Part shown: piece after piece, positions 43,754-52,103 of the stretch | Layout of the letters: every line of letters starts with the position of its first letter | Position numbering within the stretch: position 1 is the first letter of the stretch | DNA from: Pseudomonas simiae | Lineage (GTDB): Bacteria > Pseudomonadota > Gammaproteobacteria > Pseudomonadales > Pseudomonadaceae | Length of the DNA: 64,000 nucleotides | Direction: 5' to 3' | Assembly: GCF_900111895.1 (NCBI RefSeq) | Contig: NZ_FOKB01000010.1 | Span: forward strand, 62,001-126,000 | Position numbers and translations under genes: made by a program | The notes under the pieces: model-generated | Told to the model about the DNA's origin: nothing | The model's input: the letters and a program-made list of their open reading frames with translations, nothing else | Databases searched by the model: none

Positions 43754-45229
43754 TCATTCTTTGTCGAGCTTGCCGACCAAGGACAATGTGAAATCCGCCC
43801 CCATGTACTTGAAGTGCGGGCGCACACTCAAGTTGACGCGGTACCAACCGGGTTCGCCGTCGACATCGCTGACAACGATGCGGGCCGCCCGCAAGGGTCG
43901 CCTCCCACGCACTTCGGCACTGGGGTTTTCCTGATCGGCGACGTACTGGCGAATCCACTTGTTGAGTTCAAGCTCCAGGTCAGTGCGCTCCTTCCACGAC
44001 CCCAATTGCTCGCGCTGCAAGACCTTGAGGTAGTGGGCCAGGCGATTCACCACCATCATGTAGGGCAATTGAGTGCCCAGGCGGTAATTCAGCTCGGCCT
44101 CCTTGCCTTCTGGACTGAGACCGAAGTGTTTCGGCTTCTGAACCGAACTGGCGGAAAAAAATGCTGCATTGTCGCTACCCTTGCGCATCGTCAAGGCAAT
44201 AAAGCCCTCCTGCGCCAGCTCGTATTCACGCCGATCGGAAACCAGCACTTCAGTCGGGATCTTGGTTTCAATTTCACCCATGCTGTGGAAGTGATGCAGC
44301 GGCAAGTCCTCCACCGCGCCACCGCTTTGCGGGCCGATGATGTTCGGACACCAGCGAAAGCGCGCGAAACTGTCGGTCAAACGCGTAGCAAAGGCGTAGG
44401 CAGTGTTGCCCCACAGGTAGTGCTCATGGCTGTTGACCACGTTTTCCTTATAGGCAAAGGTCTTGACCGGGCATTCAAGGGGATCGTAGGGCGTACGAAG
44501 CAGGAAACGCGGCACGGTCAAGCCGATATAGCGTGCGTCTTCGCTTTGGCGAAAACTTTGCCATTTGGCGAATTGAGGGCCTTCGAAATGGTCTTTCAGA
44601 TCTTTGAGATCCGGTAGGCCGGTGAAACTTTCCAACCCGAAGAACCCAGGCCCGGCAGCTGCGATAAACGGCGCATGGGCCATGCAGGCCACGCTGGATG
44701 CGTATTGCATCAGCTTCACGTCGGGTGCGCTGGGGGACAGAAAGTAATTGGCGATAATCGCGCCCACAGGCTGGCCGCCGAACTGACCGTATTCCGCACT
44801 GTAGATATGCTTGTAAAGCCCGGACTGGGTCACTTCCGGAGAGTCCTCGAAATCTTCCAGCAGGTCTTGCCGAGAGATGTTCAGCAGTTCGATCTTGATG
44901 TTCTCGCGAAAATTGGTGCGATCAACCAACAACTGCAAACCTTTCCAGGAAGCTTCCAAGGCCTGGAAATCCGGGTGGTGCAGAATCTCATCCATCTGAA
45001 GACTGAGCTTCGTGTCGATCTCGGCAATCATCCGATCCACCAGCCGCTTCTTGACGGGCTCACCACGGTTCTGCGGCTTGATCAGCTCTTCGATGAACGC
45101 CGAGACGCCACGCTTGGCAATGCCATACGCCTCGTCGTCCGCACTCAGCAGAGTCTGTGCAACGATGTTGTCGAGAATGCTGTATTGATCAGCGGTTTGT
45201 GCAGGCAGTGAGTGATGTTGTGTTGTCAT
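43754..45229 (-). CDS. tssC: T6SS contractile sheath large subunit TssC (VipB)
   Basis: The 491-residue protein is complete. It includes the family core: EILHHPDFQALEASWKGLQ, LLVDRTNFRENIKIELLNIS, SGLYKHIYSAEYGQFGGQP, and the sheath core near NRLAHYLKVLQREQLGSWK. It pairs with TssB to build the sheath. It lies 28 bases after tssB in the same operon. The ClpV ATPase that recycles the sheath is not present here. Confidence 0.96.
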   Translation of the reverse strand: MTTQHHSLPAQTADQYSILDNIVAQTLLSADDEAYGIAKRGVSAFIEELIKPQNRGEPVKKRLVDRMIAEIDTKLSLQMDEILHHPDFQALEASWKGLQLLVDRTNFRENIKIELLNISRQDLLEDFEDSPEVTQSGLYKHIYSAEYGQFGGQPVGAIIANYFLSPSAPDVKLMQYASSVACMAHAPFIAAAGPGFFGLESFTGLPDLKDLKDHFEGPQFAKWQSFRQSEDARYIGLTVPRFLLRTPYDPLECPVKTFAYKENVVNSHEHYLWGNTAYAFATRLTDSFARFRWCPNIIGPQSGGAVEDLPLHHFHSMGEIETKIPTEVLVSDRREYELAQEGFIALTMRKGSDNAAFFSASSVQKPKHFGLSPEGKEAELNYRLGTQLPYMMVVNRLAHYLKVLQREQLGSWKERTDLELELNKWIRQYVADQENPSAEVRGRRPLRAARIVVSDVDGEPGWYRVNLSVRPHFKYMGADFTLSLVGKLDKE

Positions 45230-45257
45230 GCGGTCAGTGTCCTTTTACTGAAAAATG

Positions 45258-45755
45258 TCAGGCGTCAGGCGTGTCCAGCCCCAGCTCCGCCAATACCCGG
45301 GCACGGGAATCGTCATCGGCCAGGGCCTGCTCGATAGCCTTGCGAAAGCTCGGCGTGTTGCCCAACGGGCCTTTGAGCGCCATCAACGCCTCGCGCAACG
45401 CCATCAGCTTGTGCAACTCGGGCACCTGCTCTACCAGGTTCGCGGGATTAAAATCCTTCATGGAATTAATGCTTACCTGAATGGCCAGTTCCTCAACGTC
45501 TGCATCCTCCTGCAGACGGTTAGGCACGTTCAGCGTCAGGCACAACGCCTGTTTGGCCAACACGTCATCCAGGGTGTTCTTATCGATCGCAATTGGCTTT
45601 CGATCTTCGAGCTTGCGCGCATCTTCACGCTGGGTGAAATCGCCCAGCACCAACAGCTTCAACGGCAGCTCGACTTCTTCCTGCGCCCCGCCTACAGCGG
45701 GCTTGAAAGTGATGTTGATACGCTCCTTGGGGGCGACCGAAACGTCTTTGGCCAT
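45258..45755 (-). CDS. tssB: T6SS contractile sheath small subunit TssB (VipA)
   Basis: The 165-residue protein starts MAKDVSVAPKERINITFKP and has VELPLKLLVLGDFTQRED and DVLAKQALCLTLNVPN, followed by the helical C-terminus LVEQVPELHKLMALREALM. All are typical of TssB. AAGGAA precedes the ATG. It lies 31 bases after tssA. Confidence 0.96.
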   Translation of the reverse strand: MAKDVSVAPKERINITFKPAVGGAQEEVELPLKLLVLGDFTQREDARKLEDRKPIAIDKNTLDDVLAKQALCLTLNVPNRLQEDADVEELAIQVSINSMKDFNPANLVEQVPELHKLMALREALMALKGPLGNTPSFRKAIEQALADDDSRARVLAELGLDTPDA

Positions 45756-45786
45756 GGTGTATTTCCTTATTCAGTGGCTCGAAAGC

Positions 45787-47340
45787 CTATTCAAGTACCG
45801 CTTCCAGATCGAAGAGGCACAGCCTGCGATGGGTGTCTTCCTTGCGCTCACGCACTGCGTGGTTTTGTGGCAACAGGTCGCAGCAGCGATACAGAAGCTG
45901 GGTGACCTGAAGGGCCAACTCCGGCTCCCAGTGCTCAAGACCTGTGTGTTGCAGTTCGTGGTCCAGGTGTTCGAGCTGGATCTTCGCCAGCTCATGCTTG
46001 CCGGCCTGCACACACAGGCGCGCCTGGGCAAGCCGCCAATGAAATCGCGCGCGTTCGCTGCGAGCGGCATACATCCCTTGTTTGAGTTCATGGATCGCGG
46101 CTTTGAGCCCGTCCTGTCGCAACCGGGGTGCGACTGCCTGCAAGGCGCTCTCCCAAGGCTCGGCTTCGGTATCAATCACCACGGCGGCTGATTCGGGTGT
46201 TTGCAGATGACGGCTGACCTGCAGCGTGATCCAGTCACGGCTGGCGGCGTCGGCAAAAGGGATGCCGTCGTGAAAACAGAAGGACGGCAGGTCCGGCAGA
46301 CGTTGCAGCAGCAAGGCGAAGGTCACTTCCAACTCGATCATGGCCTGTTCGGCCCGCAAGGCTTCCAGGCATTGCCAGAGCATGTGCAGCCCGTCAAACC
46401 AGAACATCGCACCGGCGAGACTGGCTTCGAGTTCAAGTACCAGGTCGGCGTGATGCCCTTGAGCAAAACGCTCCTGATAACGCTTGAGTTTTTCAGGGGC
46501 TGGCCCACGCAGGGTGGTAACCCGTTCGCTGTCGGCGTCCGGATATCCGCTCAGGACGAGCCAGTTCAACGTTCGGTTGAGACGCAGGGCGCGTAGATCG
46601 GTGGCGTTCTGGCGCAACCACCAGGCACACAACGGACGGGCCTGCTCCTGCAAAGTGCGTAGCAACTTGCCTGCGTCTTTTTCGTTGTCCACCACGGGCT
46701 CGGATTTGAGCAATTGACTGGTCGCCTGCTTGACCTGGGCAATGACGCCGCTCAAGCCTGCTGCCGGGGCATCAGCCTGAAGCGCCTGCTCCAGCCGTTG
46801 GGCCAATTGCCTGCGAATCGGCAGCAGCAGCGGCGCGTCGTCCCCCAAGTGCCTGCCCCACAGCTCTTCAAGGCTCGTCAGGTGCTCAAGCACGGCGCGG
46901 AACAACAGCTGCTGGTTCTGGAGTGGCAGGCCCTGTGCAAACAGAGGCTCAATGCGCAACACCAGCCAGGCGAACGCTGCGCTTCGGGTACGCAGTTTTT
47001 CGGGGTAGCTCTCCACCCAATGATGCTCACAGAGATAGCGCAGCAACCCGAGACCCGCCAGCAAGCCTGGATAAGACTCACGTTGGTACAACGCCCAGGT
47101 CATCCACACCACCACGCGTAGATCCTTGGATTGCTGGCGCAACAGGCGTTCGCTGGTTTCCAGGATCTTGTGCCAATCAGGCTGGCGGGTGCCATGAATG
47201 GATTGCGCCTTGGTCAACTCGGATTCCAGGCATTCATATTCACTTGAAAAGCGCATATCGCCGCCCGCAAAACATGTTTGCGAACAAGGCGACCTTGCAA
47301 CTTCAAGATAATAATCACACAGCGTGTCCGAATAAGACAT
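45787..47340 (-). CDS. tssA: T6SS baseplate/sheath assembly protein TssA
   Basis: The 517-residue protein has an ImpA_N domain: MSYSDTLCDYYLEVARSPCS, then FSSEYECLESELTKAQSIHG and KDLRVVVWMTWALYQRESYP. The C-terminal part forms the long helical and VasJ-type regions. Its length fits the H2-type TssA. The start ATG at 47340 is chosen because the residues before MRFSS already belong to the domain; no clear ribosome site is seen, and an ATG 8 codons upstream is possible. It is the first gene of the leftover operon. Confidence 0.88.
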   Translation of the reverse strand: MSYSDTLCDYYLEVARSPCSQTCFAGGDMRFSSEYECLESELTKAQSIHGTRQPDWHKILETSERLLRQQSKDLRVVVWMTWALYQRESYPGLLAGLGLLRYLCEHHWVESYPEKLRTRSAAFAWLVLRIEPLFAQGLPLQNQQLLFRAVLEHLTSLEELWGRHLGDDAPLLLPIRRQLAQRLEQALQADAPAAGLSGVIAQVKQATSQLLKSEPVVDNEKDAGKLLRTLQEQARPLCAWWLRQNATDLRALRLNRTLNWLVLSGYPDADSERVTTLRGPAPEKLKRYQERFAQGHHADLVLELEASLAGAMFWFDGLHMLWQCLEALRAEQAMIELEVTFALLLQRLPDLPSFCFHDGIPFADAASRDWITLQVSRHLQTPESAAVVIDTEAEPWESALQAVAPRLRQDGLKAAIHELKQGMYAARSERARFHWRLAQARLCVQAGKHELAKIQLEHLDHELQHTGLEHWEPELALQVTQLLYRCCDLLPQNHAVRERKEDTHRRLCLFDLEAVLE

Positions 47341-47526
47341 TTCGCACCAGGCGCAACTAACCAAGACGGGAGCAGCCCACTAACCGCACTTGAAATACGG
47401 ATTAGAAGGCATCTGAACCTTGCCCTAACTTCTGCAAAGTTCCCGAACCTTAGCCACGCCCAAATCATTCAGCAAGCGACGGAATGACACTTAATCCTTT
47501 TCCTACAACCGTATTAAATGGGCCAC

Positions 47527-47634
47527 TGCGCAGCATTTTGCGCACCCATTCATGCTTATGCGCTCAACTTGACCTTACAACTTCGACATTCAACCATTCT
47601 TCCAACTGAGCAACTAAATGCGCACAGCTGCGCA
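47527..47634 (+). promoter_or_regulatory. Four TGCGCA palindromes upstream of hcp
   Basis: TGCGCA occurs at 47527, 47539, 47619 and 47629, in two close pairs about 80 bases apart. They lie 100-210 bases upstream of the sigma-54-like promoter of hcp, where an enhancer-binding protein would sit. The remainder of the 478-base tssA-hcp gap (47341-47818) contains no gene that I can see. Confidence 0.4.
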
Positions 47635-47733
47635 ATTAAATACGGTTTACACCCACAAAGTTCATCCCACACAACCCAAAAAACGAACTTATATAACGCC
47701 ACACCTCAATGTTTATTGGCCCGCGTACTTTCA

Positions 47734-47748
47734 GGCACGGTTCTTGTA
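47734..47748 (+). promoter_or_regulatory. Sigma-54-like promoter of hcp
   Basis: GGCACGGTTCTTGTA has the GG-N10-G(C/T) spacing of RpoN promoters; the -24 box GGCAC is perfect and the -12 box is TTGT rather than TTGC. Transcription would start near 47760, about 60 bases before the hcp ATG at 47819. Confidence 0.5.
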
Positions 47749-47818
47749 CTAGGCACCTTTCCCAACCCGCGTAATTATCGGTTGGAACTACCTCTTCAAT
47801 CAGACAAGGAAACCCGTC

Positions 47819-48334
47819 ATGCCAACACCCGCGTATCTCTCCGTCACCGGCGTCAAACAAGGTTTGATCACGGCAGGCACGTTTACCCAGGACTCGGTAG
47901 GTAACATTTATCAGGAAGGCCATGAGGACCAGATCCTGGTCCAGGCCTTTTCTCACCAGGTGATCATTCCGCGTGACCCTCAATCCGGCCAACCAACGGG
48001 CCAGAGGGTGCATAAGCCCATGATGATCAGCAAAGTCTTCGATAAATCCTCACCGTTGCTGTTCAGTGCATTGACCAGCGGCGAAGAGGTCAAGTGCCGG
48101 CTGGAATGGTTGCGCACCTCGTCGGCCGGCACCCAGGAGCACTACTTTACGATTGAACTGGAGGGGGCGACCATCGTGGACATCCAGTCACGCATGCCGA
48201 ACTGCCAGGATCCGGACAACGCTCATTTCACTCACTTGGAAGACGTTTACTTCACCTATCGCAAGATCGTGTGGACCCACGAAGTGTCCGGCACATCAGG
48301 GTCAGATGACTGGCGTAGCCCGGTTGCAGGTTAA
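47819..48334 (+). CDS. hcp: T6SS tube protein Hcp
   Basis: The 171-residue protein is the hexameric tube subunit and the secreted hallmark of T6SS. It shows MPTPAYLSVTGVKQGLITAG, the EGHEDQILVQAFSHQVIIPR region and HKPMMISKVFDKSSPLLFSAL, all typical of H2/Hcp2-type sequences. AAGGAAACC precedes the ATG. It is divergent from tssA. No vgrG or effector gene follows it. Confidence 0.95.
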   Translation: MPTPAYLSVTGVKQGLITAGTFTQDSVGNIYQEGHEDQILVQAFSHQVIIPRDPQSGQPTGQRVHKPMMISKVFDKSSPLLFSALTSGEEVKCRLEWLRTSSAGTQEHYFTIELEGATIVDIQSRMPNCQDPDNAHFTHLEDVYFTYRKIVWTHEVSGTSGSDDWRSPVAG

Positions 48335-48344
48335 ACCGGCTTGA

Positions 48345-48380
48345 CGCAGGGACGGCGCCAAGGATGGCGCCGTCCCTGCG
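48345..48380. terminator. 16-bp hairpin terminator after hcp
   Basis: A perfect 16-base stem (CGCAGGGACGGCGCCA and its complement) with loop AGGA stands between the convergent hcp and aldo/keto reductase genes and should end both transcripts. Confidence 0.85.
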
Positions 48381-48386
48381 AAGGGG

Positions 48387-49208
48387 CTAAACCATCGCCA
48401 GTGGATGTTTGCGTTTGGGTGCGCCAAACACGCGATCAATCGCCTCCAGGTCGTGCTCATCCAGTACCAGCTTGGCGGCGGCCGCATTGAGCCGCACGTG
48501 CTCAGGGGTGACGGCCTTGGGGATTGCGATCACGCCATCCTGGCGTAACACCCAGGCCAGGGAGACCTGCGCGGGTGTGACCTCATGGCGGTGGGCGATC
48601 TGCTTGAGGGTCGGGCTGGACAACAACTCACCACCCTGGGCGATCGGGCAATACGCCATCAAGGGCAAGTGATGCTGTTGCCACCACGGCAGTAGGTCGA
48701 ATTCGATGCCACGCTCTTCGATGTTGTAGAGCACCTGGTTGGTGGCGCAGGCCGGGGATGCGAGTTCCTGCAGGTCGGCCACATCGAAATTGGACACCCC
48801 CCAACGCCCGATTTTGCCGGCTTCGCGCAGGCGTTCGAAGGCTTCGACGGTTTCTTCGAGGGGGTACTGGCCGCGCCAGTGCAACAGATAAAGATCGATG
48901 TAGTCCGTGCCCAGGCGTTGGAGACTGGCTTCACAGGCGCGGGGCACGCCCTTGTGACTGGCGTTGTGCGGGTAGACCTTGCTCACCAGAAATACCTGGT
49001 CGCGCTTGCCACGAATGGCTTCGCCGACCACTGTTTCGGCGCCACCATCGCCGTACATTTCGGCGGTATCGATCAGGGTCATGCCCTCGTCGATGCCCAA
49101 TTGCAACGCCGCGACTTCAGCGCGGTGCTGGTCGGGGTTTTCGCCCATGCGCCAGGTTCCCTGGCCGATAACAGGAACGGGAACACCCGCCAGATCGATG
49201 GTGCGCAT
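48387..49208 (-). CDS. Aldo/keto reductase
   Basis: The 273-residue protein has the (beta/alpha)8 family pattern: GQGTWRMG, catalytic Asp and Tyr in LIDTAEMYGDGGAE, Lys in FLVSKVYPHNA, His in LYLLHWRG, and the NADPH site near VIAIPKAVTPEHV. GAGGAGG lies before the ATG at 49208. The physiological substrate is unknown. Confidence 0.92.
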   Translation of the reverse strand: MRTIDLAGVPVPVIGQGTWRMGENPDQHRAEVAALQLGIDEGMTLIDTAEMYGDGGAETVVGEAIRGKRDQVFLVSKVYPHNASHKGVPRACEASLQRLGTDYIDLYLLHWRGQYPLEETVEAFERLREAGKIGRWGVSNFDVADLQELASPACATNQVLYNIEERGIEFDLLPWWQQHHLPLMAYCPIAQGGELLSSPTLKQIAHRHEVTPAQVSLAWVLRQDGVIAIPKAVTPEHVRLNAAAAKLVLDEHDLEAIDRVFGAPKRKHPLAMV

Positions 49209-49314
49209 GACAACCTCCTCATGAGTTCGCGGATTAACAGTGTGGCATTGGCCGGACAAAAGGGTTCAATCGAAGTATGGTTAGCCTCTGCCAAGTCGCC
49301 AGGAAGAACCTGTA

Positions 49315-49809
49315 ATGCTGTTTGTCGTCATGCTCGGGGGTAAGCACCCCCGGGCGAAAATTGAAGTACACGATGTGGTATTTGTTGTCGCGGACACGCT
49401 GGAGGCCACCTACCCGCAATTGCGCGATGGCTGGTTTGGCGGCCCCAAGGGTATGCATATCGATGCGTGGATGGCGGTGGATGGCGTCGACGGTTGGAAA
49501 GTCGAGTTCAGCCCCCTGGCGCCTGCTGCCGGCGCGCATCACCTGTACTTCATTAACCTTGGCGGTTATGAAGCCAACAGCTTTGGCGAAGCCCACCACT
49601 ACCTGTTGGTGGTGGCCCGCAATAAACAGGAGGCTACGAGCAAGGGCAAGCAACAAATGCTGCGCCAGTGGTCCCAGGCCCACACCGACGGCGTACTGGA
49701 TATCGATGATTGCCTGCCGATCGATCTGGTGGACGGTCGCTATGTTCACTTGGTACAGGGCCCGCACCAGCCGATCCGCCAGCAGAATGACTACATCGTC
49801 CTGACCTGA
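49315..49809 (+). CDS. DUF1543 domain-containing protein
   Basis: The 164-residue protein begins with the DUF1543 motif MLFVVMLGGKHPRAKIEVHD and has a second related stretch, HHLYFINLGGYEANSFGEAH, so the domain appears twice. Its function is unknown. The sequence remains protein-like and in frame for about 25 codons after the TGA (FYSGADYPLAELFALFIEG), which may mean that the C-terminus has been cut by a stop mutation. Confidence 0.82.
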   Translation: MLFVVMLGGKHPRAKIEVHDVVFVVADTLEATYPQLRDGWFGGPKGMHIDAWMAVDGVDGWKVEFSPLAPAAGAHHLYFINLGGYEANSFGEAHHYLLVVARNKQEATSKGKQQMLRQWSQAHTDGVLDIDDCLPIDLVDGRYVHLVQGPHQPIRQQNDYIVLT

Positions 49810-49956
49810 CGCTTCTACAGCGGGGCGGACTATCCCCTGGCGGAGCTGTTTGCATTATTTATTGAAGGGATGACGCGGCAGCCGCGAAGCGGTCTGCGCA
49901 CGTCCAGCCCGGGGGCGGCGTGCAGAGATCGGTGGATTACACGCAGCCTGGCGCCT

Positions 49957-51159
49957 TTACCAGCTTCCGGATGCCCCGCCACCCCCACTGGAGCCTCCGC
50001 CACCGGAAGAACTGCTACTGGAACTGGAGCTGCTGGAACCCGAGCTTGAGCCACCACTCGACCCGGACCCAGACCCGCCGCTGGTCTTGCCAAAAATGAA
50101 CAGCGCTGCGAACGAGGCTATCGGGAAGGCGTACAACCAACCGTTACGGCCGAGTTCCATCAGCATCCCCGCCGCCACATACACCCCCACCGCGGCCACC
50201 AGTCGCGCAATAAACCCTACGCGGCTCTGCTTCCAGGCGTCCTTCATGATCATCAACAGGACCAGGTACAACCCCAACGCCAGCAACGCACCCAGCGGAA
50301 ACACCAACCAATGAATGAAGTTGACGTCGGCATATCGCTGATCAACCACCACCAACCCAAGGATGTAGGCCAGCAGCGCAACCACGCCGTAAAACACCGA
50401 GCGGGCCATCCACAACGCACCAAACGTCGCGCCGCCGATCAGCAGGGTCAATGGCAGCACCAGCAGGAACATCAGCCAGTCGCGGCCCCCACCAAAAATC
50501 GCCAGCAGCACGGTGACGGCCGCCATCGCAATCAAGGCGCGGCGCCAGTGAAGCCTACCGGCGCTAATGAGCACACCGCCAATGGAGCCGATGACAAACG
50601 CCAGCGCTATCGCAATGAACTGAGGATTCGCCCCTGGCCCGGCGATTTGGGGTAGGTCGCCGCCGTCCACCAGCACCACCAAGTCGTTTACCCCCTGGGA
50701 AACACCGCCGGCAAAATCCCCCTGGCGGAAGGCCGGGGTGATGTGTTCTTCGATGATGCGGTGTGCCAGCAGGTCAGTCACCGTACCCTCCAGGCCGTAC
50801 CCCACCTCAATACGCACCTTACGGTCCTCCTTGGCCACCACCAGCAGGACGCCGTCATTGACGCCCTTGCGTCCCAACTTCCAGGCGCGGAACAGTTGAT
50901 TGGCGTAATCCTCGATGCTCGCACCGCCGGTGGTGGGCACCAGTAGCACGGCCACCTGCGCGCCCTTGCGCTGCTCGAGGTCGGCCAGTTGGTTTTTCAG
51001 ACGGGTGGTGGTGCTGGCATCCAGGGTGTCGGTGAGGTCGATCACCCGTTGGTCGAGGGCGACGCCAATCGGTGAAGTGTCCGCCTGGGCGGTGCTCAAA
51101 AGGCCTAAGAACACCAGCGCCACCAGACTCAAGACGGATTGCCGCAGAATCGCCATCAT
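49957..51159 (-). CDS. TPM-domain membrane protein with Gly/Ser-rich tail
   Basis: The 400-residue protein has a signal peptide ending near TAQA. A TPM (TLP18.3/Psb32/MOLO-1) domain at about residues 30-150 contains DLTDTLDAST, AQVAVLLVPTTGG, NDGVLLVVAKEDRKVRIEVGYGLEG. Six or so membrane helices follow, then a tail of repeated G and S ending ASGSW. Members are linked to membrane-protein turnover, but the exact role is unclear. The low-complexity tail differs in codon use from the rest. Confidence 0.85.
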   Translation of the reverse strand: MMAILRQSVLSLVALVFLGLLSTAQADTSPIGVALDQRVIDLTDTLDASTTTRLKNQLADLEQRKGAQVAVLLVPTTGGASIEDYANQLFRAWKLGRKGVNDGVLLVVAKEDRKVRIEVGYGLEGTVTDLLAHRIIEEHITPAFRQGDFAGGVSQGVNDLVVLVDGGDLPQIAGPGANPQFIAIALAFVIGSIGGVLISAGRLHWRRALIAMAAVTVLLAIFGGGRDWLMFLLVLPLTLLIGGATFGALWMARSVFYGVVALLAYILGLVVVDQRYADVNFIHWLVFPLGALLALGLYLVLLMIMKDAWKQSRVGFIARLVAAVGVYVAAGMLMELGRNGWLYAFPIASFAALFIFGKTSGGSGSGSSGGSSSGSSSSSSSSSSSGGGGSSGGGGASGSW

Positions 51160-51287
51160 GTTTTGTTACCTGAAGTTTCTTCCTGAAGGCGGCGACTTTA
51201 CCTTATCCGCACTATATCGCGTGACCCCACGCCGTTGACTATTTAAACTCCCTTCACGCATAGCAAAACGCCACAACCGGAAAGCCC

Positions 51288-52103
51288 ATGGATCTACGCC
51301 ACCGCAACAATGTCAGTGTGATGGGCAACGGCAGTTCGACCCTGGTGTTCTCCCACGGCTTCGGCTGCAACCAGGCGATGTGGAACTACCTGGCCCCGCA
51401 ATTTTCCGAGCGTTTTCGCGTGGTGATGTACGACTTGGTGGGCGCCGGCCTGTCGGACCTCAGTGCGTTCGACAAGGCCAAATACAGTTCCCTCGACGGT
51501 TACGCGCGCGATTTGAACGAGATCATTGACGCCTTCGCCGTGGGCCCAGTGATCTTGGTGAGCCATTCGGTGAGCGCCATGATCAGCACCCTCGCCGACC
51601 GCCAGGCCCCCAACCGTATTGCCGCCCACGTCATGATCGGCCCCTCGCCGCGCTACATCGACGCCGACGGTTATGTCGGCGGCTTCAAACGGGGCGATAT
51701 CCAGGACCTGCTCGACACCCTCGACAGCAACTACCTCGGTTGGTCCAGCGCCATGGCGCCGGTGATCATGGGCGCGCCTGGGCAACCGGCGTTGAGCCAG
51801 GAATTGACCGACAGCTTTTGCCGCACCGAACCTGAGATCGCCAAGCAATTTGCACGGGTGACTTTCATGTCGGATAACCGCCAGGACGTGATCGGCCTGG
51901 CCACTCCGGTACTGGTCCTGCAATCGAGCGACGACCTGATTGCCCCGGTCGCCGTAGGTGAATACCTGCACAGCGTGTTGCCCAATAGCACCTATTGCTT
52001 GGTGGACAACGTCGGCCATTGCCCGCACATGAGCGCGCCGCACGCCTGTGCAACCGCCATGCACAGCTTCCTGGCCCCTTGGGCGGCTGCACGTGCCGAC
52101 TGA
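51288..52103 (+). CDS. RsbQ-like alpha/beta hydrolase
   Basis: The 271-residue protein matches the RsbQ/KAI2/D14 subfamily: RHRNNVSVMGNG at the start, FSHGFGCNQAMWNYLAP, nucleophile SHSVSAMI, VLQSSDDLIAP (acid) and NVGHCPHMSAP (base). RsbQ in Bacillus works with the PAS-domain phosphatase RsbP, probably delivering a hydrophobic signal molecule to it. Here it is followed directly by a PAS-domain histidine kinase, so the pair looks like a related sensor module. Start codon context AAAGCCC is weak. Confidence 0.9.
   Translation: MDLRHRNNVSVMGNGSSTLVFSHGFGCNQAMWNYLAPQFSERFRVVMYDLVGAGLSDLSAFDKAKYSSLDGYARDLNEIIDAFAVGPVILVSHSVSAMISTLADRQAPNRIAAHVMIGPSPRYIDADGYVGGFKRGDIQDLLDTLDSNYLGWSSAMAPVIMGAPGQPALSQELTDSFCRTEPEIAKQFARVTFMSDNRQDVIGLATPVLVLQSSDDLIAPVAVGEYLHSVLPNSTYCLVDNVGHCPHMSAPHACATAMHSFLAPWAAARAD

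Noticed and set aside
49960..50090. Simple-sequence repeat as a regulatory or recombination site
   Set aside because: It encodes the Gly/Ser-rich tail of the TPM-domain protein in frame.
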